DNA of 64,000 nt from positions 1,550,001-1,614,000 of the forward strand of contig NC_067294.1 in the NCBI RefSeq assembly GCF_020740795.1. Reading direction: 5' to 3'. This document shows, one piece after another, positions 37,901-48,254 of this stretch; the stretch's first letter is position 1; each line of letters opens with the position of its first letter. Under the pieces are notes generated by a model. That model ran no database searches. It saw only the letters and a program-made list of their open reading frames with translations, and was not told the DNA's origin. Made by a program: the position numbers and the translations under genes. This DNA comes from Apus apus (lineage: Eukaryota; Chordata; Aves; Apodiformes; Apodidae).

Positions 37901-40900
37901 GCAAGCCTAACTAAGGTCAAATATAATCTTTGGAATACAAATTGAAATGTACCCCAAACAATCCAAGGCTTCCAAAATAAAAACAAAAAAGAAGAAGAAA
38001 ACAAGATATTAAATGAAGACTGCAATACTTTCCCATCTCCTACCCACTTCAGCCTGATGTTTTTGAAATACCAATTGTGTTATTTTTGTATCTATACCAA
38101 CAGCCATTATTGAAAGACTCTTAATTTTATTTTGGTTATTCGGGGGGAAAAAAGTGTGTAAATATCAGAAGCAAGCACAAAACCCAGCAGGGACACCTCA
38201 TGTCCCACTTCACTGCCATGCTGAGACTGGAGGAGTTCCCAGAGTTCTTTCTATCCTTCCACTCTCCCCCAGCAGGGAGCAGGAGGGGCTGTAGCCCATG
38301 GGAGAGGGATCTGGGGGCAACCACAGCTTCTGGTGTGGGGCCAAACCGTCCTGAGCTGGGTCATTCAAACAGCTCCCAAGGGGCCCCTTCTGAGGTTTGA
38401 GGGGTGGAAGCTTTTAGGTTTTAATCTCTAATTAAAAGGGTGAAATGAAAATAGTCACCCTGACCTTAATAATTAATCCCCTTTGCTCCCTAATTACCAA
38501 TAACTAATTATAGTGCTTTTCTTTTAGTTTTTTTTAAATTAACAACTCCACCATCCACCTGGTCCCTGGTCCCGCACCAGGAACGCGTTTCGCTTTGTCC
38601 CAGCTCCGTCTCCTTAGCACGAAGCCCTTGACTCCAGGAATCTCCCAACCCTTGGTGTCACCTCATGCTACAGCTGGTGTATATTTTAAGGCTGGGGGAT
38701 CACTACAAGCCATGCAGGGAGTGAACACCAGCAATCATCTTCCACTCCCAGATGCCCATGGCAAACGTCAACAGAACCACCACTTGGTTGATGGAAGAAC
38801 AATCCCAGTTTTGAACTAGAAGGTTTTCTAGAGGTGGATGATGCTCATTTGCACAGGCTGCACTCTCATTGCTGTTCATGGAACTTTACCTGCCAACCCT
38901 ATCTCATGAATTCATAGAATTATTAAGGTTGGAAAAGACCTCTAAGTCTAACCATCAACCCAACCCCACCATACACACTAAACCATGTCCTGAAATGCAT
39001 CTCATCATTATTCTTTGTTAAGGTCACAGGGGCAAAAAACGCACCTTTTCCCAATTTGCAACTATGCTCCAGCGATTTCTTAACCTCTCTTTTGCTCAGT
39101 CTGGTTTTGTGTCTGAAGAGCCTCTCCTTACACCAGATTTCAGTCCTCAATATTCTTCTTGTAGTTCTTCCCAAATCCTTCCAGCCTCACACCACCTGAA
39201 GCACCAGCCCTCAGGGCCATCCATTATGCAGCATTTCAGAAGCTGATTTCAGAATCGTGGCTTTCTAATGTACTAACAAATTCATACCACTCATGTCAGG
39301 GATTTAACTCAGCTATAGCTCTCAACAGCATTTAGATTAATAACTGTAATTAACATTTATAATTAAATCTGTATTTATTCAGCAAAAGCTGCACTTCATT
39401 ATAGATTAAACAAAGTTTGAGCTATTCTGTGATGACCACAGAGGCTAACCCAGGCAGGAAGCTCTGGCAAACTGCATCTGGCACCTTCCAAATATGCAGA
39501 AAATTGTTACCAAATGTATACAGGCCAAAGGTTCCTGAGGTTATCATATACCTCCAGATGATGACACTTCAGATGAAAACAAGCACCACTGCCAGCAACA
39601 ATCCTGCATTAATAAAGACTCGTCTACTCACAAAGAATGATCTTTGCATCAGTTACTGGAGCCAGACATCTTCAAAAACAGAACTGAAATCTAATTAGCC
39701 AAACATCCAGCTCAGTGATTTACAGCCTATCGTTACTAAACTGGTCATTATTTTCCAGCTGATGACCCCGTGCTGGTGAGCAAGCCTTGGCAGGAGGCTG
39801 TGCACTGCTTGGCTTTGCAGACCCTGGCACGTTTGTGCACAGCAACAAACCTTTTCTTCAGACCATGGAGGTAGAGGTGTTGCTTGGAAAAGTTCACAGT
39901 ATTAAAATGCTTTGCCAAAAGTTTCTTGCCCTGGCAGATGGATATTGGCCCTTAAGATGTAGCAATGGTCACCAGCTTGTCATTCCATCTGCTCTATTAA
40001 AGCAACGTCAGGAGCTGTTATGCTGCAGATCACTTGAACCAGGCACCAAAGTGAATTCAATAGAAAATTTCCAAGGGAAAATTACCTTGGTTGTGCAAAA
40101 CCAGATACTTACAGACTCCACAGATGCACAACAATCAGCACAAAGGCATTTTAAGGTCTGTTACCCCTTGCCCCAGTAAATTAATGCTGACATCTTCAAT
40201 TTTTTAATGACTCACCAACAAGGTCTGTCTACTACACTGCTTGTCAGTGATGGTGCCATCAGTCTTCCAGAACCATTCTGCAACTCTGCACATTGCCCAG
40301 GAAGAAGCCACCAAAGCATCACTGTTAGGAGCCAGCATGGCAAGGAGCCAGCATTCCAGGAGTTACTGACTGCCTCCTGCTGCTGGCACTGCTGTTTGGA
40401 CACAGCACACTGTGACCCAGTGCTCTAAAATCATGTGCTATTTTCATTTCTTAGTATCCTCTGGGTCAGCCTGACAGCTGTAACGGCCTTTTCCCCAGTG
40501 AATGAGATAAGGTTCACCTCAGCAAGGTGTCAGGGCTCTAAAGAGGAGAAAAACATTTCAGCTCTGTTGCACAGAGCAGCTGCTGCTGTTGGGAAGCATC
40601 AAGCTCGTCAACACTGGTACCCAATGCTCCAGGCACAGCATTATAACTTTAGAGGACATCCTTCTTACTTAGGCAGCTTGCAGATACCTTGGCCTGTAGC
40701 TACCTTCCAAACAATTCATCAGGTGGGGGTGATGTCTTTGTCAGCAGCCTCACACCTGGCTGCAATACTGAATTCTGCACGACAAGCAAGATGCGTGGTG
40801 AGAAATGTACCTCCAGAAGGGATTCCTGGTTGGAACCAGCCACTGGTGAGGGCAAGTAGGAAGAAGGGATAGAGAAAAGACGACAGGCTAGGAGATGTCC

Positions 40901-43900
40901 AGAAGATGTGGACAGCTTGAGGAAGAAGATGGGGGGACACCACAAGAGAGAGGGACTGAAGGAGTTGCTTCTCAAGCACAAGTTTTGGGACAGAGCATGA
41001 AACAGTCTGAGGTATTTACAGTCATCATGGCAGCATTTCTTTAGAAGAGCATTTCCCAAGTTCTGCTTCACCTCTCACATGGGAAGTCAGCTACCTGGAC
41101 CCTCGTCTCCACACCCCTTGCTGTAAGGCAAGCCTGGTTACAAAGCTGAGGAGAATAAAAACTCTGAACTGCTCCCTCAGAGCTCCTCCCTCCCCAGTCA
41201 CACTTTATTAGCTTTCCACCTCATATCACTGTACAACCTGAACAAGTATTGTTGCATGTTTAGCTAGAATTACACCAGGCAGAACGTGCAGAAGTGTGTC
41301 AGTCTTGCTAGACTAGTATTTCCTGAATTCTCTCTCACACCTTTCCAATATTAAGGTCAACGTTAAACTAACAACTCTATTCAATAAGAAAACTACCCTG
41401 CAATTTCCACACAAACTGCAATCACAACAAAATCCACACTCCACGATGGCATTTACATTCTTTAAATGGCAAACTGTGCAACAAAATTCAAAGCATAAAG
41501 AGTATCCAACTCAAACTGCAAGGCAGGTTTAGGCAGACAGGATGCCGTGAGTCCCGCTGAAGATACAGCCTGACCATAAATAAAAAATACTGTTCCTCTA
41601 AGTTCTCTTGGCACTTCACAACCTTCAGGGGTAAAGAGTAATTTCCTGTGGCAGACTCTGCATCCACTGCACTTGCAGAACACCACCTGCCTCGAAAGAA
41701 TCATAGAATGGTTTGGGTTGGAAGGGACCTTCAAGATCATCTAGTTCCAACCCCCTGCATGGGCAGGGACACCTCCCACCAGCCCAGGCTGCTCCAAGCC
41801 CCATCCAACCTGCCCTTCAACACTGCCAGGGATGGGGCAGCCACAGCTTCCCTGGGCAACCTGGGCCAGGGTCTCACCACCCTCACACTAAAGAATTTCC
41901 TCCTATTGTCTAACCTAAATCTCCCCTCTTCCAGTTTTAATACATTCCCTCTTGTTCTCTCACCCCAAAGCCTCATAAAAAGTCCCTCCCCAGCTTTCCT
42001 GTAGCCCCTTCAGGCACTGGGAGGTGCTCTGAGGGCTCCCTAGATGGAGGCCTGGCACTTCAGGAACTACTACCACTACATCCCACAGTGGCTCTCATTC
42101 CAACACTGCTGCAGAACCCTTGCTCTTCTTCACTTTCACTGCAATTATATCACCTTGTAAGAGATGACAGAACAAGAAATAACAACATTCTAGCTGCCAA
42201 TAACAAGATGCTGACCCAATTTAAGCATAAAATTATTTTTAATGCAACCTAACATGGAAATTGCAAGTCTAGTCACAGGGGAGCTCTCCAAAACATTGCA
42301 AGTTCTTGCAGTACAGCATCACAAAAACCAAATATATTCCACCACCAACTATACACCACCACCAAATATGTTTGAAAAGTTCCAGAGGCAGCTGCAAGGC
42401 CACCAACAATGTAATTTGGGACCTCACTGGAGAAAAGCAAGTTTCTCGGGTTCTAGAGCTGCTCCACTGCAGGGGCACTCACACTTCCCTAAGGCCACTG
42501 CTGGGACCCTCAACAAAGGTGAACTACAACAAACACTAAGAACTTGGACAGCCTTACTCAGTTATGCCCCTGGTGTATGATGAAGAGCCTTTCAGGGAAA
42601 AACATTTTTACAGCTACAATATAACATGTCCTCCCCCTCCTTTATCTTTTTAAAACCAAACCAAACACTGCTTTCTTCTCTTGCTAAGAACAACATGCCT
42701 AGTTGAAAAGTGAAGTGGGATAGTCCCATGTGCTAATATTTTCTTTTAAAAGCCAACACAATAACAAGATTTTTTAAAGCTGAGGCAATATACTGTCCTC
42801 TTCCTACCAACTAATTCTCACTGCAAGCAGAGGCAGGTTCTTCCAAAATATTTCACAGCTGAGTCCTTTTGAACATCAATTCGAGCCTGGTCTTGTTCAG
42901 CTCATGTAAATATTCTCTGCTTCTGTAAGAGCTCCGAGTGTTATTAAACACCCTTTCGAAGATGTTGCATTCAAGCTTATTATCTAAATGTAAACAGAAC
43001 TCTGTATATACAACATCTACATTCTGCTCAATTTCAGTTTTGAGATGGCTGGAGAAGAAGGAAACAGGGCACTCACATCAAAAACTGAGGAAAACAATCT
43101 GATTTTGAACCTACAAGGCAGCATAACTGGAACATTTCCCTATCAGTAATTGACCATGGGACCTCTAAAAGAGCCTTGTTTCCATTTTAATGCCATCAAC
43201 TGCAGGCCTATCATTCTTGAATAACACCAACCCTATTTCATGTTGCAAGGTCAGAAATGTTTGTACTTTATACAATTCTGAAGAGTCCTGCATTATGTGC
43301 TTCTTAATCACCCCTTGAAAATGTCAGCATTTTAGAAGTATGTCTGTACACCCTTCAGACATCCATACTTACTTATTCCATGAAAACTAAGACCGTTTTT
43401 TCTTCTCTATTCTGACAAGATTATTAATAAAAAGATTTTGTACCTACAAATCACCTAAAGGTCCTTCCATGGCATTATCAGTTCCTGGGGCTGAGAACTT
43501 GTTGCTATGAACTTCAGCCAGAAAAATAAGCAGATATTAACCTACAGCAAGAAAGAGGATGCACCTCTTTTAAAAGATGAGAAATAGTGGAGATAACATT
43601 GATGGAAGAGTTTGGTGAGAGCTGAACCTGGATGACAGGGGCTTGATGTACACTTCAGCTCCTGGCTCCACTCTTAGTAAGACCTGTGGAAATGACAATG
43701 TCTAGCACCAGTGTGGGGAACAGTCCATCTTCTCTCCCCCCACATAAGACTGAACAAAATGTCTTTCAAGCCAGCAAAATAAAGAGTGGTGTCTTTTTGC
43801 TGATTTAGCCAACCAGCCTGTGTTTTTATGTTGGTAGAGCAAACCATACAGTCCTCTTTGTCTCCCAAGAAGGAGTGAACATGCAAACCTCCAGTCTGGC

Positions 43901-46900
43901 AGCTGTACCACAGTGCCCATTTGTGCCATTCCAAACGTCCCCACTGCAGTCTCCACTGCTTCCTTATCTCCAGGGGGGTCTGACAGCACAGGGGGACACT
44001 TGAAGCCCTGGTGTAAAGGGAATGGAAACCTCAGGGCACTAAGATTTGCCCAGCACTCTCTCTCCCTGTATGTCCATACAGGACAGAGCACCAGCCCTGT
44101 GCCCAGCCTCAGGACACTTGGCAATTCCCACCACGTGCACCTTCCTCTGCAAAAGCCAAACAGCCTCTCAAGCTTGTTAGGAGCACAGCAGGCATAAATC
44201 AGGCAGCTCTGGAGTACACCACCTGCCCCGAGCTGACTTAAAAATGAGGAACAATGCAACACATTTTTAGAAGTCGAGGATGAATGTGTACACAAAATTT
44301 GGCATCTCTTTATATTTCAGTATGCAAGAATTACTCCCTTATGGACTAAAATGTTTTGACTGCTGTATCATCTGACATCTCCTCATTATATCATATTTCT
44401 AGCCCACTCATGTTCTTAATAACTGCACTGCTCTATTCTATTCCCAGTTATTCAGTATAGCCCCATAACAGATATAAAGTTAGTAGTCTTTTTCCCTTAA
44501 TTACCCCTAGTTTTATTCCTTTTACTACCACATGTAAGCTTTTATTATTCCTACATTATTTTTTTTAATGGGACTTACGGAGGAGTAAGAATGACCCAGA
44601 TGGCCAAAGTAAAGCTCTTCTCATCCCCTGAACAACAGCATTTTCAAAAGTAAAAAAAGACAGAATGGGATTTTGTTATGTGGGAGCTGGTTAAATACTG
44701 CAGACTGGCTAATAACAGCCTTTTGTTGTTAGCCTCTGTGAGAAAGGGGAGTCTCTCTTCACACGAGCAGGAACTGAATGTTTTAGGTCTCCCCTGAAAA
44801 GCCGAAGCATAAACGAGGACTTTATCATGGGAGATTCAGCAAAAAGCTTTCCTGAAGAAAAAAAAAATCCCCCTTCCCCCTCCCAGTGTCGGCTATGGAG
44901 ATCTGGGACAAAGGTCCTCATGATTATTCAACAAGTTGGAGATATGCAACCAAATACAAAATTAGTGAATCGTAAAGGCAGCAGCACCAAGCCAAGAAAT
45001 TAAACAAGTTTAACACTGAAAACCTGCAAGTATGTGAAAGGTCACAGCTCTTGCAAAATGCCCTCAGAAGCATTAATATTAAAGGGGGAAAAAAAAAATA
45101 CTGCCTCAGTGCACAATGTCTGGGCAGACAAACTCTACCTCCCACAGACACAAAACATCTGCCAAGCCATACACACAGCAGGCCAGGGCCGCTGGGGAGT
45201 CGTGGCAACATTTCAGCAGCTCCTGTTTCTTACAGATACTCTGGCAGCAAGACATTTTCATGTGCACTGAGACAAAGCTTGGCAAAGAAGCTGCAGAGAC
45301 CAAGTACTGCCAGAAACCACGTCTAAGCCAGGTCAACCATTCTGGTAAGGAACAAAACCTGAGTGTTCACCCGACAACAGGACTGTCCCCAGCAGATGCC
45401 AGCTGCCTTATGCTGCCTTAGGAGCACCTCAGCCTTTCACAATGTGCCTGTCAGCAAGGGCCAGGGTCTGGAAATTGAGAACAGCTTTCCTCCTGTGGGA
45501 GAGAGCAGTTCTTCAGAAACAGGCGAGTCAATGCCTTGTGCCCCGGGTCAGAATTGCTCAAGCCCCTGCTGCTGTGTGTGTTCAAGGTAAGTTTCCAACA
45601 GCTCCAGTGTCACCATTTTGACGCATCCCTGTGCTGCCGTGCCTCTCCTCCCATGCTCTCTTCCTCATCCCAGTCCTTCTCCTGCCTGAGGAAGATCTCT
45701 GTGGTCACATCAGCTTGTGGTCATTAAGCACTCACACCCAAACACACATCATGACCCATTTTGCAAAGCAAAGAATAAAGGCAAATACAGCTTGAGCTCT
45801 GTAAAACCTGTCCACCGACACAGAGAGGTGACAGGACTATGCAAATGCTTTGTAAGCCTTCTGAAAAGAACTACCTGTGTTTTGAAACTCAAGTGCTCCT
45901 CAAAATCTATTTCCTAGTATCTTATGTCAACCAGCACCTGAGTGTCAACTTTCACCTGAAACACGAGGGACAGTCATCACAGCTGCAGCTTCGGGTGCAA
46001 CACCTCCCACCAGCCCAGGCTGCTCCAAGCCCCATCCAACCTGCCCTTCAACACTGCCAGGGATGGGGCAGCCACAGCTTCCCTGGGCAGCCTGGGCCAG
46101 GGTCTCACCCCCCTCACAGGAGAGATGTAAAGATTTTTCTTCCAAATACCTAAACTAAGTCTGCCTTCTTAGGATGTTATATTGCCTTTTTTTTAAAGAA
46201 AAAAAACCTAACCCTTTCGAACTCCTGAGTTCAATGAGGCATCTCTGAGCGACCGAGCGAGCTGAGCCCCTTGTCCCTGTGCTGCCCCTCGCCCCAGGCC
46301 ACCCGTACAGACCCCGACGAGCCCGCTGAGCCGTTCCCCGCACTCACCGCCCGGCCGGGGACACCGGCTGCATCCCCAGCCTGCTGTACCAGCCCGCAGG
46401 TCTCCAGATGCCTGCAGCACGGCAGGCTGAGCAGCAGAGCGATGCCGGCCCAGGAGGGACCCCAGGCCACCGCAAAGCTGCCCGGGTGCTAGCAGAGAAC
46501 CCCCCACCCAAACCAACCGCTTCTCCTCGGCCCGCCGGGACCCCCCGCCCCGCGGCCGCGCACCTCGGTGACGATGGTGGAGCGGTAGACATCGCGGCTG
46601 TACTCCCAGCCGTCCAGGCAGGGCTCCTGCTCCAGCGAGCGCAGCTCCACATCGGAGCCGGGCCGCAGCCCCAGCGCCGAGAAGTTGGCGATGGCGGCCA
46701 GGCGGTAGCGGCGGCAGCGGCTCGGCGCCTCCTGCCCGCCCCGCAGCTCCAGCGGGATGCTGGCGTTCCGCCACTCGCCGCTCAGGTTGGCCCCGCGGGG
46801 CACGGCGCACCGGTGCTCGGGGGTGCCGGCCAGGAAGACGATGGAGAGGCCGTTGAAGCCGTTGGGGACGATGCTGGCGCTGAGGAGGAAGAAGACGAGG

Positions 46901-46956
46901 CGCTGGAAGCGGCCCCACTCGCCCAGGAAGGCGGTCACCTCCTCGTAGTCGCGCAT
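22859..46956 (-). CDS. SLC22A5: SLC22A5 (OCTN2), Na+/carnitine cotransporter, 10 coding exons
   Basis: Plasma-membrane Na+-coupled high-affinity carnitine carrier of the SLC22 branch of the major facilitator superfamily; it also moves organic cations. Coding exons (minus strand): 46564-46956, 37248-37351, 35894-36048, 35104-35275, 33726-33852, 29088-29188, 25758-25972, 24068-24250, 23523-23658, 22859-22946. They sum to 1674 nt (557 residues), the normal OCTN2 length, and all introns are GT-AG. Visible landmarks in residue numbering: three N-glycosylation sequons N57/N64/N91, loop Cys 50/81/113, MFS motif GQLSDKFGRKN (about 160-170), nucleotide-binding-like GTEILGKS 218-225, PESPRW to Trp283, R399 and Y401 in LPRRYS, E452 in AELYPT (Na+ coupling in human OCTN2), P478, and C-terminal KSTAF, a class I PDZ ligand. 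The start ATG has G at -3. Assignment to A5 rather than A4 rests on [28 protein letters not shown] and STAF. Confidence 0.96.
23523..23658 (-). CDS. SLC22A5: SLC22A5 coding exon 9
   Basis: 136 nt, phase 1 to 2, between TTCTGCAG and donor GG|GTAAGT. It encodes [17 protein letters not shown], the final membrane helix, and [18 protein letters not shown] at its cytoplasmic end. Same length as exon 9 of the neighbouring SLC22A4. Confidence 0.95.
24068..24250 (-). CDS. SLC22A5: SLC22A5 coding exon 8
   Basis: 183 nt between TTTGGTTTCAG and donor CTCG|GTGAGT. It encodes the helix with [20 protein letters not shown], containing Glu452, the residue implicated in Na+ affinity in human OCTN2, and [11 protein letters not shown] with Pro478. 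The first residues (SHIRAVSIL) are diverged from the mammalian PDLYYLATV. Confidence 0.95.
25098..25440 (-). repeat. CR1 LINE 3' end in SLC22A5 intron 7
   Basis: It begins TATAGAATGGTTTGGGTGGG and GAAGGGACCTTAGAGCTTG, the reverse complement of a CR1 3' end. It continues for about 340 bases through CCACCAGCCCAGGTTGCTC, TCTCTGGGCAACCTGGGCC, TCCCCTCTTCCAG and the more 5' text. It is oriented with the gene. Confidence 0.93.
25758..25972 (-). CDS. SLC22A5: SLC22A5 coding exon 7
   Basis: 215 nt after acceptor GCTTTCAG. The donor is C|GTATGC, weaker than the consensus but valid GT. It encodes [30 protein letters not shown] and [15 protein letters not shown], including Met352, Arg399 and Tyr401, positions affected in human carnitine deficiency. 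Confidence 0.95.
29088..29188 (-). CDS. SLC22A5: SLC22A5 coding exon 6
   Basis: 101 nt after TTTGTTTCCAG, ending TTTG|GTAAGC. It encodes the end of the large intracellular loop ([18 protein letters not shown]) and the start of membrane helix 7 (ITIMSVLLW). Confidence 0.95.
29568..29905 (-). repeat. CR1 LINE 3' end in SLC22A5 intron 5
   Basis: A 5'-truncated CR1 copy, reverse complement on the plus strand, starting AGAATCACAGAATTAC and TTTGAGTTGGAAGGGACC and running to CCTCCCCAGG. Its first block is about 380 bases upstream of exon 6. Confidence 0.93.
29906..33725. other. rest of SLC22A5 intron 5
   Basis: AT-rich intronic sequence. Apart from the purine tract at 31691-31745 I recognise no repeat, exon or RNA gene in it. 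Confidence 0.4.
31691..31745. repeat. 55-base uninterrupted purine tract
   Basis: Only A and G occur for 55 bases (A runs broken by single G and one GAGGGGG block). Low-complexity sequence in SLC22A5 intron 5. On the transcribed (minus) sense it is a polypyrimidine tract. Confidence 0.85.
33726..33852 (-). CDS. SLC22A5: SLC22A5 coding exon 5
   Basis: 127 nt after CTTTTGCAG, ending GTGAG|GTAAGA. It encodes [20 protein letters not shown], the SLC22 signature after helix 6 with Arg282 and Trp283, then [19 protein letters not shown] of the central cytoplasmic loop. Confidence 0.95.
34620..34927 (+). repeat. CR1 LINE 3' end, diverged subfamily, SLC22A5 intron 4
   Basis: Sense-oriented CR1 on the plus strand, antisense to the gene. 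Blocks include GGAGGTTTGGATTGGATGTT, CAGGTTGCCCAGGGCAGTGG, CATCCCTGGAGGGGTTTAA, GTTGATGGCTGGACTTGGTG and ATCTTTAAGATCTTTAGGAA. It ends GTGAGTTCTGTGA. It matches a different CR1 subfamily from the copies at 16.8 and 41.7 kb. Confidence 0.85.
35104..35275 (-). CDS. SLC22A5: SLC22A5 coding exon 4
   Basis: 172 nt after TTGAACAG, ending GGTG|GTGAGT. It begins in Gly218 and encodes TEILGKSIR (the rest of the GTEILGKS motif), [20 protein letters not shown] and the helix ending LLCIPLWW. Confidence 0.95.
35894..36048 (-). CDS. SLC22A5: SLC22A5 coding exon 3
   Basis: 155 nt after acceptor TCCATGGAAG, ending CTTG|GTAAGC. It encodes [19 protein letters not shown] and [15 protein letters not shown]. The acceptor has a weak pyrimidine tract. 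An (AAAT)4 microsatellite sits 24 bases upstream of it in intron 2, as a TTTA repeat on the coding strand. Confidence 0.95.
36073..36088. repeat. (AAAT)4 microsatellite
   Basis: Four AAAT units in SLC22A5 intron 2, 24 bases before the exon 3 acceptor (read on the minus strand as TTTA repeats). Length change here could affect branch point or pyrimidine-tract spacing. Confidence 0.85.
37248..37351 (-). CDS. SLC22A5: SLC22A5 coding exon 2
   Basis: 104 nt after TCTCCCCACAG, ending CAA|GTAAAG. It encodes [20 protein letters not shown] and the MFS motif start [11 protein letters not shown]. The codon for Lys166 is split across the intron. Confidence 0.95.
38452..38466. promoter_or_regulatory. candidate estrogen-response-like palindrome in intron 1
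   Basis: TAGTCACCCTGACCT is one base from the core ERE palindrome GGTCANNNTGACC (AGTCA CCC TGACC). It lies in SLC22A5 intron 1, about 1.1 kb from exon 2. An intronic ERE has been reported for human SLC22A5. Position homology is not shown here, so this is motif evidence only. Confidence 0.3.
38911..39005 (-). repeat. CR1 LINE 3' end fragment, SLC22A5 intron 1
   Basis: TTCATAGAATTATTAAGGTT and GGAAAAGACCTCTAAG, followed by CAACCCAACCCCACCATAC, is the reverse complement of a CR1 3' terminus of the AAGACC subfamily. Related degraded text may continue to about 39240. Confidence 0.75.
39006..41698. other. SLC22A5 intron 1, unique part
   Basis: Intronic sequence with only chance-length frames (for example 40435-40872 plus, 40700-41071 minus). 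I recognise no RNA gene or repeat beyond possible degraded CR1 text at its left end. Confidence 0.4.
41699..42035 (-). repeat. CR1 LINE 3' end in SLC22A5 intron 1
   Basis: One of the best-preserved CR1 copies: TCATAGAATGGTTTGGGTTG and GAAGGGACCTTCAAGATC, then CCACCAGCCCAGGCTGCTCC, CCTAAATCTCCCCTCTTCC, and CAGCTTTCCTGTAGCCCCTT at its 5' side. Confidence 0.95.
42853..43048 (-). other. candidate unrecognised terminal exon in SLC22A5 intron 1
   Basis: On the minus strand a strong acceptor (TTTCCTTCTTCTCCAG) is followed by an open frame of 64 codons ending in TGA at 42853-42855. The conceptual peptide is charged and helix-prone (for example [17 protein letters not shown] and [18 protein letters not shown]), unlike the Cys/Ser/Pro-rich chance frames elsewhere. 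It has no Met before its C-terminal part, so it would have to be a 3' exon. I do not recognise the family and see no partner exon. It could be a decayed retrocopy, an alternative terminal exon of SLC22A5, or chance. Confidence 0.2.
43049..45999. other. SLC22A5 intron 1, proximal part
   Basis: No recognised exon or repeat. A minus-strand frame of 197 codons (43702-44295) is open but overlaps a 94-codon plus-strand frame and has no recognisable domain. Confidence 0.4.
46000..46165 (-). repeat. CR1 LINE internal fragment, 3' end missing
   Basis: CACCTCCCACCAGCCCAGGC and GGGCAGCCTGGGCCAGGGTC, without the usual CR1 3' terminal GAATGGTTTGGGTTGG block before it. The copy was truncated at its 3' side. 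It sits at the left edge of the SLC22A5 CpG island. Confidence 0.85.
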
Positions 46957-47475
46957 GGCGCGGCCCAGCTGCGGCCGCCGCTACCTGCGGGCCGGTCTGG
47001 CGCGGGCGGCAGCGCCCCGAGCTCCGGGCCATGGGCCGGGCCTCGCCGGCGGGGGAGCGGCCGGGGGAGGGGTTTGCGGGACGAGGGCCCTCAGGTGGGG
47101 CCGGCGCCGGTGCTGGGCCCGGGAGCCGGCCCGGCCTCCCCCGGGGGCTGCCAGAGCCCCGCGGCCCGCCCGGGAGGCGCGGCGGGGGCCGGGCCCGAGG
47201 CGCGGCCGGGCCTGCGGGCGGTGCGGCTGCCGGGGGGAACCCGGGCCCGGCTTCGGGCAGCCGCGGGTTGCGGGCAGCAGCTCTGCCTGCTGGCGCCGGG
47301 GCTGAGCTGCTCTCCGGCCGCCCGCCAGGCACCGGCCCCCCCCGCTCTTGGAGGGAAACCGCCCCGAGCTCCCTCCTCCACCGCCCGCAGGGCTCGGAGC
47401 CGGGCTGGGGCTGCACCTGCGCTGGCCCCGCCGGTGACCCAGCGCGGGGGGCTCGGTGAGGCCCTGGCTCGGGCT
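46230..47475 (-). promoter_or_regulatory. SLC22A5: SLC22A5 CpG-island promoter and first exon
   Basis: Dense CpG with GC far above the flanks, covering exon 1 and about 500 bases upstream of the ATG. No TATA box is visible. GGGCGG-type GC boxes (for example GCGCGGGCGGC near 47000) suggest SP1-driven dispersed initiation. The transcription start cannot be placed from sequence alone. Long open frames on both strands here (370 and 480 codons) are composition artefacts. Confidence 0.75.
46564..46956 (-). CDS. SLC22A5: SLC22A5 coding exon 1 (start codon)
   Basis: 393 nt (131 codons) from ATG (GCGCCATGC, G at -3) to donor GAG|GTGCGC. It encodes [19 protein letters not shown], the first membrane helix (about residues 20-42) and the large extracellular loop with all three N-glycosylation sequons (NLS 57, NAS 64, NFS 91) and Cys50/81/113. 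The exon lies inside a CpG island and is very GC-rich. Longer frames overlapping it are artefacts of that composition. Confidence 0.96.
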
Positions 47476-48254
47476 GGCAGCAGGCACGAGCTGCCCCCGT
47501 CCTTTTTCTTCCCCGTGTGAGCGAAGAAACACGGTGTTGTACCAGCCCGCGTGTTCCAACAGTTTTATCTCCGTGTTTCTGCCTGCAGCAGCACCCTCTG
47601 TGGCTGTAAAAAGGTTTTGCTGACCATGATGGTATTTTCTGAGGGAACACACACTACACTTGACAATTAATAAACGTAATAAGTAATATTCTGTGCCTAG
47701 GCCAACAATCTCTGCTTGTTACCTAAGAAGCAGTATCAGGAGGATTGTGTTTCCCACAGAGCTCAGTTAAGTTGTGTCATTATCACTGCTCACCTTAAAG
47801 CTAATTCAGGTTTCTGACTGGCTGTTGGTGTCAGGTATTTCCCCCACCTCTCATTAATAAAAGCCAAATGTATACATTCCACAGCATATTTGGATACTTG
47901 TATGTAAAAACAGCTTTCATTCCATGCTGGAATTACAGAGCTGTGAGAAATCTCCAAGGTGGGAACTGAAATAGGCAAAATAGAAGTTAAACAACAATAA
48001 CCTCCTTGAGCCTGGCCGAGGTCGGTGTCTGGGGCTTTGTCAGATCACAGAGTCAGGACTGAACCCTCTGAAAGCCAGAAAAATTGTACTACACCATAAC
48101 AGTCCTCCTGGGTGGAAGAGCTTAGTTGTGGAGAGCTTATTTTAGGGTTTTATTTTCATACTTAACCACCCTAAATACATTTCAAGTTACTTTGCACAAT
48201 GTTGAAGCTAGGAGACGTTCTCCTCAAATGACAACCCACACAGGAAGGAGATCA
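47476..48254. other. spacer between SLC22A4 3' end and SLC22A5 promoter
   Basis: AT-richer unique sequence with no recognisable gene or repeat. The two genes are in head-to-tail orientation only about 3.5 to 4 kb apart, so the 3' end of SLC22A4 transcripts lies close to the SLC22A5 promoter. Confidence 0.45.

Noticed and set aside
43702-44295. 197-codon minus-strand frame in SLC22A5 intron 1
   Set aside because: Cys/Trp-rich text with no recognisable domain, overlapped by a 94-codon plus-strand frame, and no clear splice or promoter context. Probably chance.
46208-47650. 480-codon minus-strand frame and 370-codon plus-strand frame across the SLC22A5 promoter
   Set aside because: Both overlap the true exon 1 in other frames and consist of low-complexity Ala/Gly/Pro/Arg text from CpG-island composition. 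The real frame is the one starting [10 protein letters not shown].
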